Below, piece by piece: positions 14,816-23,481 of a stretch of DNA of 64,000 bases. Source of the DNA: Eubacterium callanderi (GTDB taxonomy: Bacteria; Bacillota; Clostridia; Eubacteriales; Eubacteriaceae). The stretch is taken from the NCBI RefSeq assembly GCF_900142645.1, contig NZ_FRBP01000004.1, forward strand, positions 1 to 64,000, written 5' to 3'. Each line of letters starts with the position of its first letter. The stretch's first letter is position 1. The notes under the pieces are model-generated. The model was not told the origin of the DNA and did no database searches. It was given only the letters and a program-made list of their open reading frames with translations. The translations under genes were made by a program, and so were the position numbers.

Positions 14816-16192
14816 ATGAATGATACAAGAGGAAAACTGGGGAATTTTGTAAAATTTTCCTATGGCTTTGCAGATGTTGGATTCCAGATGATGGTAACTC
14901 TGTCAAATTCCTATCTGTTGATCTTTTTTACCGATGTAGCTGGTATTTCGGCGGTAACGGCAGGGATCATCATGACTGTAGGGCGGATTATAGACACCAT
15001 CAGTGTTCCGATTTTAGGGCCGTTTATCGAAAAAAGCCATCTGCCCTGGGGCAAGTACCGGTCGTGGCTGTTTATCGGTGCGATATGTATATTTATCACC
15101 AACGCGATTTTATTTGTTAATCTGAGCTTTTTGCCGCAGGCGGCATTGATTGCAGTAGGAGCCATTGTATATGCGGTTTTCTGTATTTCAACGAATGTGG
15201 CCTACATTGGCTATACCTCCATGAACTCATCCCTAACCGATGATCCCAAGGAAAAGGTGCAGCTTTCCACCTTCCGTGGCCAGGGGGCTGCCATTGGTAA
15301 AATTATTGCCGGCTGGACGCTGATTCCAATGATTTATTTCTTTGGCGGCGCGAACGCTTATACCGAGCAGGGATTCCTGGTGACAGCTGTTTTCGTGGGC
15401 CTGATGATCGTCTTTACCTATCTGACTCTTTTCTTTGCAACTAAAGACCGCAAAGTTATGAGCAGTAAGGAAGAAATTAAGGACACTAAAAATAATGGGC
15501 CTTCCGTGAAGGATATGCTCAAACAGATTGTGACAACACGGCCGCTGCTGCTGCTTTTCCTGACCGACGTTACCCGGATTCTAGCAAGCCTTTTGGTATT
15601 TTCGATGTTCCCATACTTTTTTAAATATGTGGTCAACGATCCGGCCAAGGTTGCTGTATTCTTTGGTTCTGTTAATATTCTTTTGTTCATCGGGGCGACG
15701 CTGGTTCCATTTATCACTAAAAAGCTCAGCAAGAGAACGACCTATATGTGCGGCAACGCTGTGATGGCGGTATGTTTTGTACTGATGTTTTTAAACAGCG
15801 GAAATCCCACACTGGTTACGATTCTGGCGTCCATCGGGTACCTGGGTTATTCCCTTGGGAATGTTGTGAATACAGCCATGTACGCAGACATTGTTGACTT
15901 TGGTGAGTATAGAACCGGTAAAAACGCCAGAGCAGCAATCTTTAGCGTATTCCAGCTGTCCATTAAGGTTGCAGCTGTCTTTTCAACCAGCATCGCTGCC
16001 TTCGGGCTGGCATCAACCGGCTTTCAGGCCGGGGTTGAACCAACAGCCCAGGTGGTGAGCGGCATTAACATGATCTCGATGCTGCTGCCGGCAGGATTAC
16101 TCCTTGTTGGCGTTGTATTTTTGTTTTTCTACAATATCAATGAAAAAGAACTGCCAGAAATGCGTGAAGAGATGATGAACCGGAAAAATTAA
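14816..16192 (+). CDS. GPH-family cation symporter (MelB-like)
   Basis: A 458-aa inner-membrane transporter with about 12 hydrophobic segments, of the glycoside-pentoside-hexuronide:cation symporter family. Signature features are an N-terminal YGFADVG, TVGRIIDTISVPILG after the second helix (the conserved Asp region), and WGKYRSW in loop 2-3. ATG 14816 has GAGGGAG upstream; ATG 14783 overlaps the microprotein stop and lacks a ribosome site. Its place between two URO-D/microprotein pairs suggests it imports their substrate, plausibly a glycoside or methoxylated aromatic glycoside. That substrate is inference. Confidence 0.85.
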   Translation: MNDTRGKLGNFVKFSYGFADVGFQMMVTLSNSYLLIFFTDVAGISAVTAGIIMTVGRIIDTISVPILGPFIEKSHLPWGKYRSWLFIGAICIFITNAILFVNLSFLPQAALIAVGAIVYAVFCISTNVAYIGYTSMNSSLTDDPKEKVQLSTFRGQGAAIGKIIAGWTLIPMIYFFGGANAYTEQGFLVTAVFVGLMIVFTYLTLFFATKDRKVMSSKEEIKDTKNNGPSVKDMLKQIVTTRPLLLLFLTDVTRILASLLVFSMFPYFFKYVVNDPAKVAVFFGSVNILLFIGATLVPFITKKLSKRTTYMCGNAVMAVCFVLMFLNSGNPTLVTILASIGYLGYSLGNVVNTAMYADIVDFGEYRTGKNARAAIFSVFQLSIKVAAVFSTSIAAFGLASTGFQAGVEPTAQVVSGINMISMLLPAGLLLVGVVFLFFYNINEKELPEMREEMMNRKN

Positions 16193-16217
16193 GTTCGGGT
16201 GGAACAGAGGGAGACAA

Positions 16218-17375
16218 ATGGAGAATAATTTACATAAAATGACAGAGGAACGAAATCAGCTTTATATGGATGTGCGCGCAGGTAAAATACCAAAGCGCGT
16301 GCCCATCAACCTGAACATGGATGGCGCGGCGGCCTTGGAATACGCCGGTTATGATCTTAAGACACAGCAGTATGATATAAAATACCTGATCGACGCCATG
16401 GAAAAAGCAGCGCAGGACTTTGAGAGCGATAATCTCGGCGTAACAGCCGTCCGTTTTGCCCACTTTTATAAAATTTTGGGGGCAAAGCATTTTGTGATGG
16501 GGACAGATGGTTTTCTACAGCACCCTGAGATTGCGGCCATGGAACCCAAAGAATACGACGTTCTGATCGCGGAGCCCTATCAATTTTTATGGGACAGCGT
16601 TATCCCAAGACTGTATACTGAGCTGGATAAGCCTTGGCCCTTGTCCTCGGCAGCGCTGGCAAAGGGCTTCCATACCTTTTACAGCACCATGGGGCAGATT
16701 GGGGCCTCTAAAAATGAGCTGTGCCTGAAATATGGGAAGTCAAATCTTGGAGGAGCCTTTGCCCAGACCGACGCTCCCTTTGATTTTATCGCTGACCTGC
16801 TGAGATCCTTCACGGGCATGATGATGGATATCCGGCGTGTGCCGGACAAAGTGGAGGCTGCCTGCGAAGCGATTCTGCCGTTGATGATCAAGACTGGCGC
16901 CAAGGGAACGCCGAAAAAGGCAGGGGGCTGTATGATTCCGCTGCACATGGCGCCTTATATGAAGGAAAAGGATTTTGAACGCTTTTATTGGCCGACCTTT
17001 AAAAAGCTGGTGGAGGAGCTGGTAAAAACAAATACGAACGTCTCGATTTTCCTCGAGCATGACTTCACACGCTTTCTTGATTATATTCGTGAGCTGCCCG
17101 CAGGATGCCAGCTGATGGCTGAGTTTGGAGATCCGAAGGTCTTTAAGGAAAAACTGGGAGACAAGTTCATACTTACTGGCTTCTATCCGCTGGCAATGCT
17201 GAAGACAGGAACACTGAATGAGATTCAGGACAAGGCAAAAGAAATCATTGACATTTTGGCACCTGGAGGGCGCTATATCTTCAGCCTGGATAAATCCATT
17301 CTCAGAGTCAGCGATGTGGAAATTGATAAATATCAGGCACTGCTGCGTTTTGTGAAAGAATACGCGGTTTATTAG
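16218..17375 (+). CDS. URO-D-fold protein, paralogue B
   Basis: A 385-aa protein, the same length as paralogue A and clearly homologous across its length: LQHPEIAAMEPKEYDVLIAEP against the equivalent block in A, IPLHMAPYMKEKDF against MPLHMPVFMREKDF, and DILAPGGRYIF at the C terminus. The mid-barrel zinc site is again replaced (IFLEHDF; Glu where MtaA has Cys), and no later Cys ligand is present. A and B share the Glu replacement, so it is likely functional rather than decay. GAGGGAGAC precedes ATG 16218. The pair could form a heteromer, or act in sequence on two substrates. Confidence 0.8.
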   Translation: MENNLHKMTEERNQLYMDVRAGKIPKRVPINLNMDGAAALEYAGYDLKTQQYDIKYLIDAMEKAAQDFESDNLGVTAVRFAHFYKILGAKHFVMGTDGFLQHPEIAAMEPKEYDVLIAEPYQFLWDSVIPRLYTELDKPWPLSSAALAKGFHTFYSTMGQIGASKNELCLKYGKSNLGGAFAQTDAPFDFIADLLRSFTGMMMDIRRVPDKVEAACEAILPLMIKTGAKGTPKKAGGCMIPLHMAPYMKEKDFERFYWPTFKKLVEELVKTNTNVSIFLEHDFTRFLDYIRELPAGCQLMAEFGDPKVFKEKLGDKFILTGFYPLAMLKTGTLNEIQDKAKEIIDILAPGGRYIFSLDKSILRVSDVEIDKYQALLRFVKEYAVY

Positions 17376-17384
17376 GAGGCAGGA

Positions 17385-17531
17385 ATGGAGATTAAATCAG
17401 AGTATTACAATAATTTAGACGAAAATATGGAAAAGTATGGCATTGCGGAAGAAGATATTCCCATGGCGGAGGACACCTTCCAGGCGCTGGAGGAGCAGAT
17501 GTTCAGCTTTGCAATGTTTATGCTAATGTGA
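17385..17531 (+). CDS. 48-residue microprotein B, partner of URO-D paralogue B
   Basis: A 48-codon ORF starting at ATG 17385 with AGGAGGC upstream, ten bases after the stop of paralogue B, the same spacing as in pair A. Acidic, with a hydrophobic methionine-rich end MFSFAMFMLM. It is the full-length homologue of microprotein A (13 identical positions in a gapless alignment, with further conservative pairs such as Trp32/Phe32 and Leu39/Met39). No stop or frame problem is present. Function unknown. Confidence 0.8.
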   Translation: MEIKSEYYNNLDENMEKYGIAEEDIPMAEDTFQALEEQMFSFAMFMLM

Positions 17532-17536
17532 AATGA

Positions 17537-17577
17537 AAATAAGCCTGCCCCCATTGTGGGACGGGCTTATTTTTTAT
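17537..17577. terminator. Bidirectional terminator between the URO-D operon and the response regulator
   Basis: Outer stem AATAAGCC/GGCTTATT with a GC-rich, partly mismatched inner stem, followed by T6 on the plus strand and an A-rich 5' flank. Confidence 0.7.
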
Positions 17578-18181
17578 GGTAGAAAGGACGGATATAGCCT
17601 AATTTTATGCCCTTTGTCACAGCCTCAAGCGAGGAGGAGACATCGAGCTTGTCAAAAATATGCTGAATATGGTTTGAAATTGTGCGCTCACTTGAAAAAA
17701 GTATCTCAGCGATGGCTTTGCGCTTATACCCCTCTGATAATAGCTGTAAAATTTTCGTTTCTGTTGCGGTCAGTTCTTCGATATATTCATTTGCCCTGGG
17801 AAAGACAGGGACGCCTTTGTTAATCTGGATCAGGCTTTCAAGCAGTCTGTCAGGATCAAGATTTTTGTTTAAAAAACCACAGGCTTCCAGCTTTTCGGCG
17901 GCATGGCGGTAAACCGGGAGGTCGTAACCGGTCAGGAAGACAAGCTTCAGGCCGGGGAATTCTTTTTTAAGCCCAGAAGCAAGCGCAATGCCGTCTACAT
18001 CACTGACTGTGTCGAGATTGATGTCGAGGAGAAGGATATCCGGATGAAGCCGGCGAATGTGCGCGGCAGCCTCTGATGGGTTCTGGAGTGTCGTGAAGCT
18101 CTCGATTTCAGGCATATCCGCCAAAACAATTTCAAGGCTTTTGGCAAAAAGAGCGTGGTCATCGATCAATAAAATGTTCAT
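17567..18181 (-). CDS. NarL/FixJ-family response regulator
   Basis: A 204-aa protein with an N-terminal receiver domain (acidic Asp7/Asp8, phosphoacceptor Asp53 in LLDINL, Thr84 and Lys105 positions) and a C-terminal LuxR-type HTH (residues 138-198, LTATETKILQLLSEGYKRKAIAEIL pattern). It overlaps the upstream histidine kinase gene by 23 bases, so the two are translationally coupled and very likely a cognate pair. Probable target: the ABC transporter operon upstream on the same strand. Confidence 0.88.
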   Translation of the reverse strand: MNILLIDDHALFAKSLEIVLADMPEIESFTTLQNPSEAAAHIRRLHPDILLLDINLDTVSDVDGIALASGLKKEFPGLKLVFLTGYDLPVYRHAAEKLEACGFLNKNLDPDRLLESLIQINKGVPVFPRANEYIEELTATETKILQLLSEGYKRKAIAEILFSSERTISNHIQHIFDKLDVSSSLEAVTKGIKLGYIRPFYHKK

Positions 18182-19721
18182 AAGAAGTATCTCCTTTCAT
18201 GGGGAGGGCTACAGAAGCACAAAGCCCGGAAGGCTCATTGGGCGTAATATTCAGAGCACCTCCGGCTGCTGTGAGGGTTTCCAAAACAGATGCAAGGCCC
18301 TTATGCTTGAAAAGATCGGAAGGCAGGGTTGTGAAGCCTGTTCCATTGTCGAGGACAGACAGAAGAACACAACGGTCCTCCACAGACAGGCAGACCCTGA
18401 TTTCTGACGCGTTGGAATGCTTAAAGGCGTTATTTGCCAGCTCTTTTATTAAACGGAAAACGATGCGGTTATAGGGCTCGATGAGGAAGAGATCATCGGG
18501 GCAGTCCAGGCGAACCTGAACTTTTTTTAAGGGATAGGTTTCCGCGATGCCCTCCAGCAGCTTTTCAAAATTTTCCCTCAGCGTCATTGAACTTAAAAGC
18601 GCAGGTGAACAGGCCTGCATTTCATCACGGATGGAAGTGTTCAGCCGATTTAAGGTACTGATGATCAAGGTTCTGATCTCGGGGCGGTCTGCCTTTGCTG
18701 CCAGGTTTTTCACCGACAGAAGATCCTGCAGAACGGCATCGTGAAGGTAGTTTGAGAACTCTTTTTTCAGACCTTCCTCACGGTTAAGCCAGGTGAGGGG
18801 ATCGCTGTAGAGAGTATTACTCTTATTAGCCGAAAGCCGGAGCGCTTGATAAGTCGCACCAAAATAGCAAAGCAGAATAAACCAAAGTGCCGTGTGCAGC
18901 AAAATAAAAATTGCAATAACAGGCAAGGCAAGGAACCAGCCAAGCGCCGATAAAACAGCCGCACCGAAAAGAGCAATGGGCGATAAAAGGAAAGAGACTG
19001 CTGGACGACCACTTTCGGAGGTATTTTGCAGGCTGTTTTTTAAAATTCTGTGAACGCTGACTAGCGGCAGCCCGATGAGAACGTAAAGACCATTGTTGGA
19101 CAGAAAGACAGGGTTGTACCGGAAGACGAGGCTGTACAGAACAGCAGGAAGGAGAATCAGCAGCAGAGAAATCAGCAGGCTGCGCCCTTCCTGTCTGAAA
19201 AAGTACAGGCTTCTTTTTTTATTGGCCAGAAGGATTACGCCAAAGGAGGAAATGCTTACCAGCCACTGAACACCCAGAAGCAGATTAAACAGGTAAGAAC
19301 TGGGAAAGCTCACCAGTGTCAGCAGTGTGAGTGTCAGCTGAAGGTATAAAATAGGCTTCTTGCCTGAGTAGCCAGATGCCTGGAAAATAAAGCTCAGGAA
19401 AAAGCGGGAGAGCACCAGAGGCAGGAGTGCGTAGAGCAGGAGGCCAAGCCCCGAAAAAACCGGGATCTCCAGCCGCAGAAAGAGCATGCACCAGGACACA
19501 AAGACCAACACCAGGGTGTAATGTTTTAAAAAGGAATTGGAGCGGTAGTTCTGGAGCTGGATAAAAGCTGCGCCAGAGTCTGTCAGTAAAATGACCGACA
19601 GCGGCATCACCGCTTCAGCTTTGAAATCCAGGTGAAGCCAAAATTCGCAGCACAAAAAGACAGTCAGGAGCAATTGATGGAGGATAAGCAGCAGCAGAGA
19701 GTGAAGATATTGTCTTTTCAT
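18159..19721 (-). CDS. Membrane histidine kinase (NarX/DesK-like, HisKA_3)
   Basis: A 520-aa protein. Residues 1-290 hold about eight or nine membrane helices with no large extracellular domain. The dimerisation region has the HisKA_3 motif NYLHDAVLQDLL with phosphoacceptor His327. The HATPase domain follows (NNAFKHSNA as the N box near 420, DNGTGF as the G1 box, and a C-terminal glycine-rich segment). The many-helix sensor suggests detection of a membrane or intramembrane signal, for example envelope stress or a transporter state. It forms a unit with the NarL-type regulator and the BceAB-like transporter. Confidence 0.86.
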   Translation of the reverse strand: MKRQYLHSLLLLILHQLLLTVFLCCEFWLHLDFKAEAVMPLSVILLTDSGAAFIQLQNYRSNSFLKHYTLVLVFVSWCMLFLRLEIPVFSGLGLLLYALLPLVLSRFFLSFIFQASGYSGKKPILYLQLTLTLLTLVSFPSSYLFNLLLGVQWLVSISSFGVILLANKKRSLYFFRQEGRSLLISLLLILLPAVLYSLVFRYNPVFLSNNGLYVLIGLPLVSVHRILKNSLQNTSESGRPAVSFLLSPIALFGAAVLSALGWFLALPVIAIFILLHTALWFILLCYFGATYQALRLSANKSNTLYSDPLTWLNREEGLKKEFSNYLHDAVLQDLLSVKNLAAKADRPEIRTLIISTLNRLNTSIRDEMQACSPALLSSMTLRENFEKLLEGIAETYPLKKVQVRLDCPDDLFLIEPYNRIVFRLIKELANNAFKHSNASEIRVCLSVEDRCVLLSVLDNGTGFTTLPSDLFKHKGLASVLETLTAAGGALNITPNEPSGLCASVALPMKGDTSYEHFIDR

Positions 19722-19759
19722 GGCGTTCTCCTTTTTGTGATAGTTTTATTATAGCATAA

Positions 19760-21721
19760 TCAGGCTCTGTCGGCGATATGGCAGCAGGCGTATTGCGTGA
19801 TGATATAGTACAGTGCGAAAACGAGAAGATACAAAGCGTAGGACAGCATAAAAGGCGGCAGCAGAGCAGTGCTGCTGATGATTTGAGGCATGAGGGCATT
19901 GTAGCACTGCAGGGCAAAAAAGCTGTGCAGGCCGCCGAGAATACAGGGAATGCTGAAAAGGATCAGGTTCTGTTTTGCAATGATGCGGTGCAGGGCTTTA
20001 TTTTGACAGCCCAGCTTTTTTAAAATCTCAAAATCCTTTATGTCATAGCTGGTATCCGAGACGCTTTTGAAATAGAGGATACAGCCCATGGCAATAAAAA
20101 ATATGAACGCGCCAAAGGCGGTTAAGAGCAGATTTGGACTGCTGGCAATCAGAAATTCATCCCGCTTAAGGCAGGCGCTGGCAAAACGGTAGTCATCCTC
20201 GAAAAGTGGTAAGAGGGCTTCGGCTGTGGTGGAGTCCTCTGACAGACTGTCCCCAAAGATACTGACCACTGAGGCCGTTTCAAGGCCCGATTGCACTAGT
20301 GAGGAATAGAGGGCGTCTGAAATAACCAGCGTTCCAACGCCTTCGTTGGCAAAGCCGGTAGCGTTGTCCAGAGTGGTTTCTGCGATATGTACACGCTGCG
20401 ATGTTCCGTCTGGCAATGCGAGGTCATAGGCGGTTCCGGCAGACAGGCTGCTGCCGCTCAGATAGCGCACGAGGACCGCTTCATTTTGCGCGAGAGACGG
20501 TGCGGAGGCTTTTTTCATGGCGGACATCCTCTGGTGGTAGTCGGTCTCGCTCATAATGGCAAAATGCGGGCCATTGTTTTTCCTGGTATACTCAAAATCG
20601 GGAAGCTCAGGTGAGTCGGAGGCAGCGATCAGCAGGCTGGTTTCAATGACCTGATAATCCTGCGCAGGGTGATGGCGCTGGATAAGGCTGAGGGCCTCCT
20701 GCGTTCTTTCCGGATCATCGCCTGGAAACTCAAGGGCAGCGGGGGTGATTCTGGAAAGACCCTGCTCCGAAAAGGAGTAGGTGCAGAGCGTAGAGCCGAG
20801 GATACCAAGGGTTGCGGCAGAGAGGAGGGTGAGCAGGATCAGCATTCGCGCGTTGCTGCGGATACGGTGGACAAATTTTGGTAAAACCACGATGGTATCC
20901 GGTCTGTAAAACAGTTTTTTATGTCTGCGGATGCTCTGGACGCCAAAGGGCAGAAAGGAGCGGATAAAAAGAACAGTTCCAGCGGTGACCAGAAGAAAGG
21001 TCAGCCCGGCCATGGGCAGAAATCCAACACTGACCCAGAGGGAGCGGGTACCTGCGGTAATATTAAAAGCCAGGCAGTAGCCAGAAGCCAGGAATGCTAG
21101 TCCAAGAACAGCCGAAGCAGGGTGCGGTTTTAAGGGCTTTTCACTTTTCTTTTCAAGCCTTACCATGGACAGGATACTGGCCTTTTTTAAAAAAAAGCCA
21201 TTGGACAGGAGAAGAAAAATTAAAGCGGCCGCGACAAACAGGATTGTTTGAGAAAGTGCAGCTGGATTAAAAAGCGGCACTTCGGACAGATTAATTTTTA
21301 ATTTCAGAAAAACGGCCAGCAGAAGAACCACGCCTTTATGAAAAAAGCTGCCGATGATCAAGCCTGAAAACAGGGCAACAGAAATGATCAGAAGGTTTTC
21401 AAAAAAGAGAAGCCTCATTATTTTTGTTTTTCGAAAGCCGAGCAGGGCGTAAATACCCAGCTCTTCCATTCGCCGTTTTGTGAAGAAGCTGTTGGAATAA
21501 GCCATATAGAACAGGACAAAAGCCATGAGGAGCACAGAGACCACACTGGTCATTGTCTCAACCCGTCCGTCCTCAGATATTTTCTCCATGACTAAAGTAT
21601 TCATGGAAAAAGCCTTAAAGCAGCTGTAAACCGCGAGAACAAGGGTAACAGAAAGAAAATACAGCAGGTAGAAGCGATAATTTTTCTTAAGGTTTTTACA
21701 GGCAAGGTCAAAGAGTTTCAT
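19760..21721 (-). CDS. BceB-like ABC transporter permease (FtsX family)
   Basis: A 653-aa membrane protein with the topology of BceB-type permeases: one N-terminal helix, FtsX-like helices at about 50-240 (the block SNSFFTKRRMEELGIYALLGFRKTKI is the cytoplasmic coupling region), a large extracellular region (about 300-520), and three C-terminal helices with a second coupling region (DFEILKKLGCQNKALHRI). Such transporters confer resistance to, or sensing of, peptide antibiotics that bind lipid II intermediates. The ATPase gene lies ten bases upstream. Confidence 0.85.
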   Translation of the reverse strand: MKLFDLACKNLKKNYRFYLLYFLSVTLVLAVYSCFKAFSMNTLVMEKISEDGRVETMTSVVSVLLMAFVLFYMAYSNSFFTKRRMEELGIYALLGFRKTKIMRLLFFENLLIISVALFSGLIIGSFFHKGVVLLLAVFLKLKINLSEVPLFNPAALSQTILFVAAALIFLLLSNGFFLKKASILSMVRLEKKSEKPLKPHPASAVLGLAFLASGYCLAFNITAGTRSLWVSVGFLPMAGLTFLLVTAGTVLFIRSFLPFGVQSIRRHKKLFYRPDTIVVLPKFVHRIRSNARMLILLTLLSAATLGILGSTLCTYSFSEQGLSRITPAALEFPGDDPERTQEALSLIQRHHPAQDYQVIETSLLIAASDSPELPDFEYTRKNNGPHFAIMSETDYHQRMSAMKKASAPSLAQNEAVLVRYLSGSSLSAGTAYDLALPDGTSQRVHIAETTLDNATGFANEGVGTLVISDALYSSLVQSGLETASVVSIFGDSLSEDSTTAEALLPLFEDDYRFASACLKRDEFLIASSPNLLLTAFGAFIFFIAMGCILYFKSVSDTSYDIKDFEILKKLGCQNKALHRIIAKQNLILFSIPCILGGLHSFFALQCYNALMPQIISSTALLPPFMLSYALYLLVFALYYIITQYACCHIADRA

Positions 21722-21730
21722 AAAAGCCTC

Positions 21731-22474
21731 CTATTGATCTAAGTTTGAGACAGCGTTTAGAATCTGATGATAGAAATGGGAAGAGGTCTCCTCTTTTCGG
21801 TGCAGCGCTTTGGTGATGTGTCCATCCTTAAAAATGAGGATACGGCTTGCAAAGCTGGCGGCATAGGCGTCATGGGTCACCATGAGGATGGTGGTTTTGA
21901 GCGCTTCATTTACTTCGCTGAGCTTTTTCAGGAGGGCAGCTGCTGAGGCGGAATCCAGTGCGCCTGTGGGTTCGTCGGCAAAGAGGATGTCGGGGCTTTT
22001 TATCAGGGCTCTTGCCGCAGCGGTCCTCTGGCGCTGTCCTCCGGAAAGCTGGGCGGGGTATTTGCCTAAAAGGGAAGCGATGCCAAAACGTTCTGCCAGC
22101 TTTTGAACCATTGTGTCAATTTTGTGGGATGGAGCGCCAATCAGCGTAAGCGGTACGGCGATGTTTTCCTGAACGGTCAGGCTGTCGAGCAGAAAATATT
22201 CCTGAAAGATAAAGCCAAGGCGGTCCCGCCGGAAATCGGCTGCGGCATTGCCGCTGAGCCCTTGTATATCAATCCCGCCGAGGGTGATGCTCCCCTCGGT
22301 GGGGGAATCAATGGTGGACAGGACATTGAGCAGGGTGGTTTTCCCAGAGCCAGAGGCGCCCATAATCCCCACAAACTCACCGGAGGATACTTTAAATGAG
22401 ACATGATCCAGAGCTGGACGCTGGTTTTTTTCATAATATTTGGTCAGATTTTGCGCATTCAGTAAAACAGACAT
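21731..22474 (-). CDS. BceA-like ABC transporter ATPase
   Basis: A 247-aa MacB/BceA-type ATPase. Walker A GASGSGKTT (about residues 39-47), Q-loop FQEYFLLDSLTVQENI, signature LSGGQRQRTAAARAL, Walker B ILFADEPTGALD and the H-loop in MVTHD are all intact. First gene of a four-gene minus-strand set: ATPase, permease, kinase, regulator. Resistance or sensing of a cell-wall-active peptide is the family's usual role. Confidence 0.9.
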   Translation of the reverse strand: MSVLLNAQNLTKYYEKNQRPALDHVSFKVSSGEFVGIMGASGSGKTTLLNVLSTIDSPTEGSITLGGIDIQGLSGNAAADFRRDRLGFIFQEYFLLDSLTVQENIAVPLTLIGAPSHKIDTMVQKLAERFGIASLLGKYPAQLSGGQRQRTAAARALIKSPDILFADEPTGALDSASAAALLKKLSEVNEALKTTILMVTHDAYAASFASRILIFKDGHITKALHRKEETSSHFYHQILNAVSNLDQ

Positions 22475-22652
22475 GATTTTATTCTCCTTGTTTTTATTAA
22501 GCTTGCTCTTATTATACAGAGGGCCGTAAAATAATGAGTGAGTAAAAAGCGCATAATTTGTTTGTATAAAGGGTGAAAGAGGTTTAAAATAAAGGTGTAA
22601 TTGAGTTTTGAGGTTTACAATTTAAAAATAATTGAACGGACGGAGGATTAAA

Positions 22653-23462
22653 ATGAAAGATACAATTGGTTTTATTGGATGCGGCAATATGGCTCAGGCC
22701 ATGATTGGCGGTGTGGTGAGCAGCGGTCTCTTTACAGGGGCGCAAATTATCGCCTACGACCCATCGGAGGCACAGCGCCGGAAGGTGGCTGAAAAATTTG
22801 GCATTCGGACGGCCGAATCAAATATCGGTGTCGCCAGTGAAGCGGATTACCTAGTGCTGGCGGTTAAGCCCTTTGTCTATGCCGATGTTCTGCGCGAGAT
22901 TGCCGGCCATACCAAAAAAGATGTGATTGTGATTGTCATTGCAGTGGGTGTGGAATTCAGTGATGTTAAGGATATTTTGGGTAAGGATACTAAGGTGATC
23001 CGGACTCAGCCAAGTACACCTGCTTTTGTCGGTGAATCGGACTCGACGGTTTGTCCGGATGATTTGATGACAGAGCAGGATATTGAAGCGGTTATGACCA
23101 TATTCAAAAGCTTTGGCAGGGTTGAGATCATAAGCGAAAAGCTGATGAATGTGGTGCCCTCCATCGCGAGCTCCGCACCAGCCTACACCATGCTTCTGAT
23201 CGAAGCCATGGCTGACGGCGGAGTGCTGCACGGGTTCCCCAGGGACCAGGCTTACCGTCTGGCCGCCCAGTCGGTATATGGCGCGGCGAAGCTGGTGCTG
23301 GAAACAGGAGAGCATCCGGCAGTTTTAAAGGACCAGATCTGCACACCCGGCGGCACGACCATCGAGGCAGTGCGGGCATTGGAGGCTTCCGGCTTCCGGA
23401 AAGCAGTGATCTCAGCGGTTGACGCGTGCGCACTTAAGTCCATCAGCTTATTGAAGAAATAA
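22653..23462 (+). CDS. proC: Pyrroline-5-carboxylate reductase
   Basis: Last step of proline synthesis: NAD(P)H-dependent reduction of pyrroline-5-carboxylate. 269 aa. The N-terminal Rossmann motif is GFIGCGNMAQAMIGG (residues 6-20), with AVKPF in the middle. The C-terminal family signature is the CTPGGTTIEAVRALE segment (about residues 230-244). ATG 22653 follows CGGAGGATTAAA; the TTG-started extension to 22632 contains that ribosome site and is rejected. The GH3 gene starts 20 bases downstream, so the two may be co-transcribed. Confidence 0.94.
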   Translation: MKDTIGFIGCGNMAQAMIGGVVSSGLFTGAQIIAYDPSEAQRRKVAEKFGIRTAESNIGVASEADYLVLAVKPFVYADVLREIAGHTKKDVIVIVIAVGVEFSDVKDILGKDTKVIRTQPSTPAFVGESDSTVCPDDLMTEQDIEAVMTIFKSFGRVEIISEKLMNVVPSIASSAPAYTMLLIEAMADGGVLHGFPRDQAYRLAAQSVYGAAKLVLETGEHPAVLKDQICTPGGTTIEAVRALEASGFRKAVISAVDACALKSISLLKK

Positions 23463-23481
23463 ATGAAAAGAGGTTTTGAGC

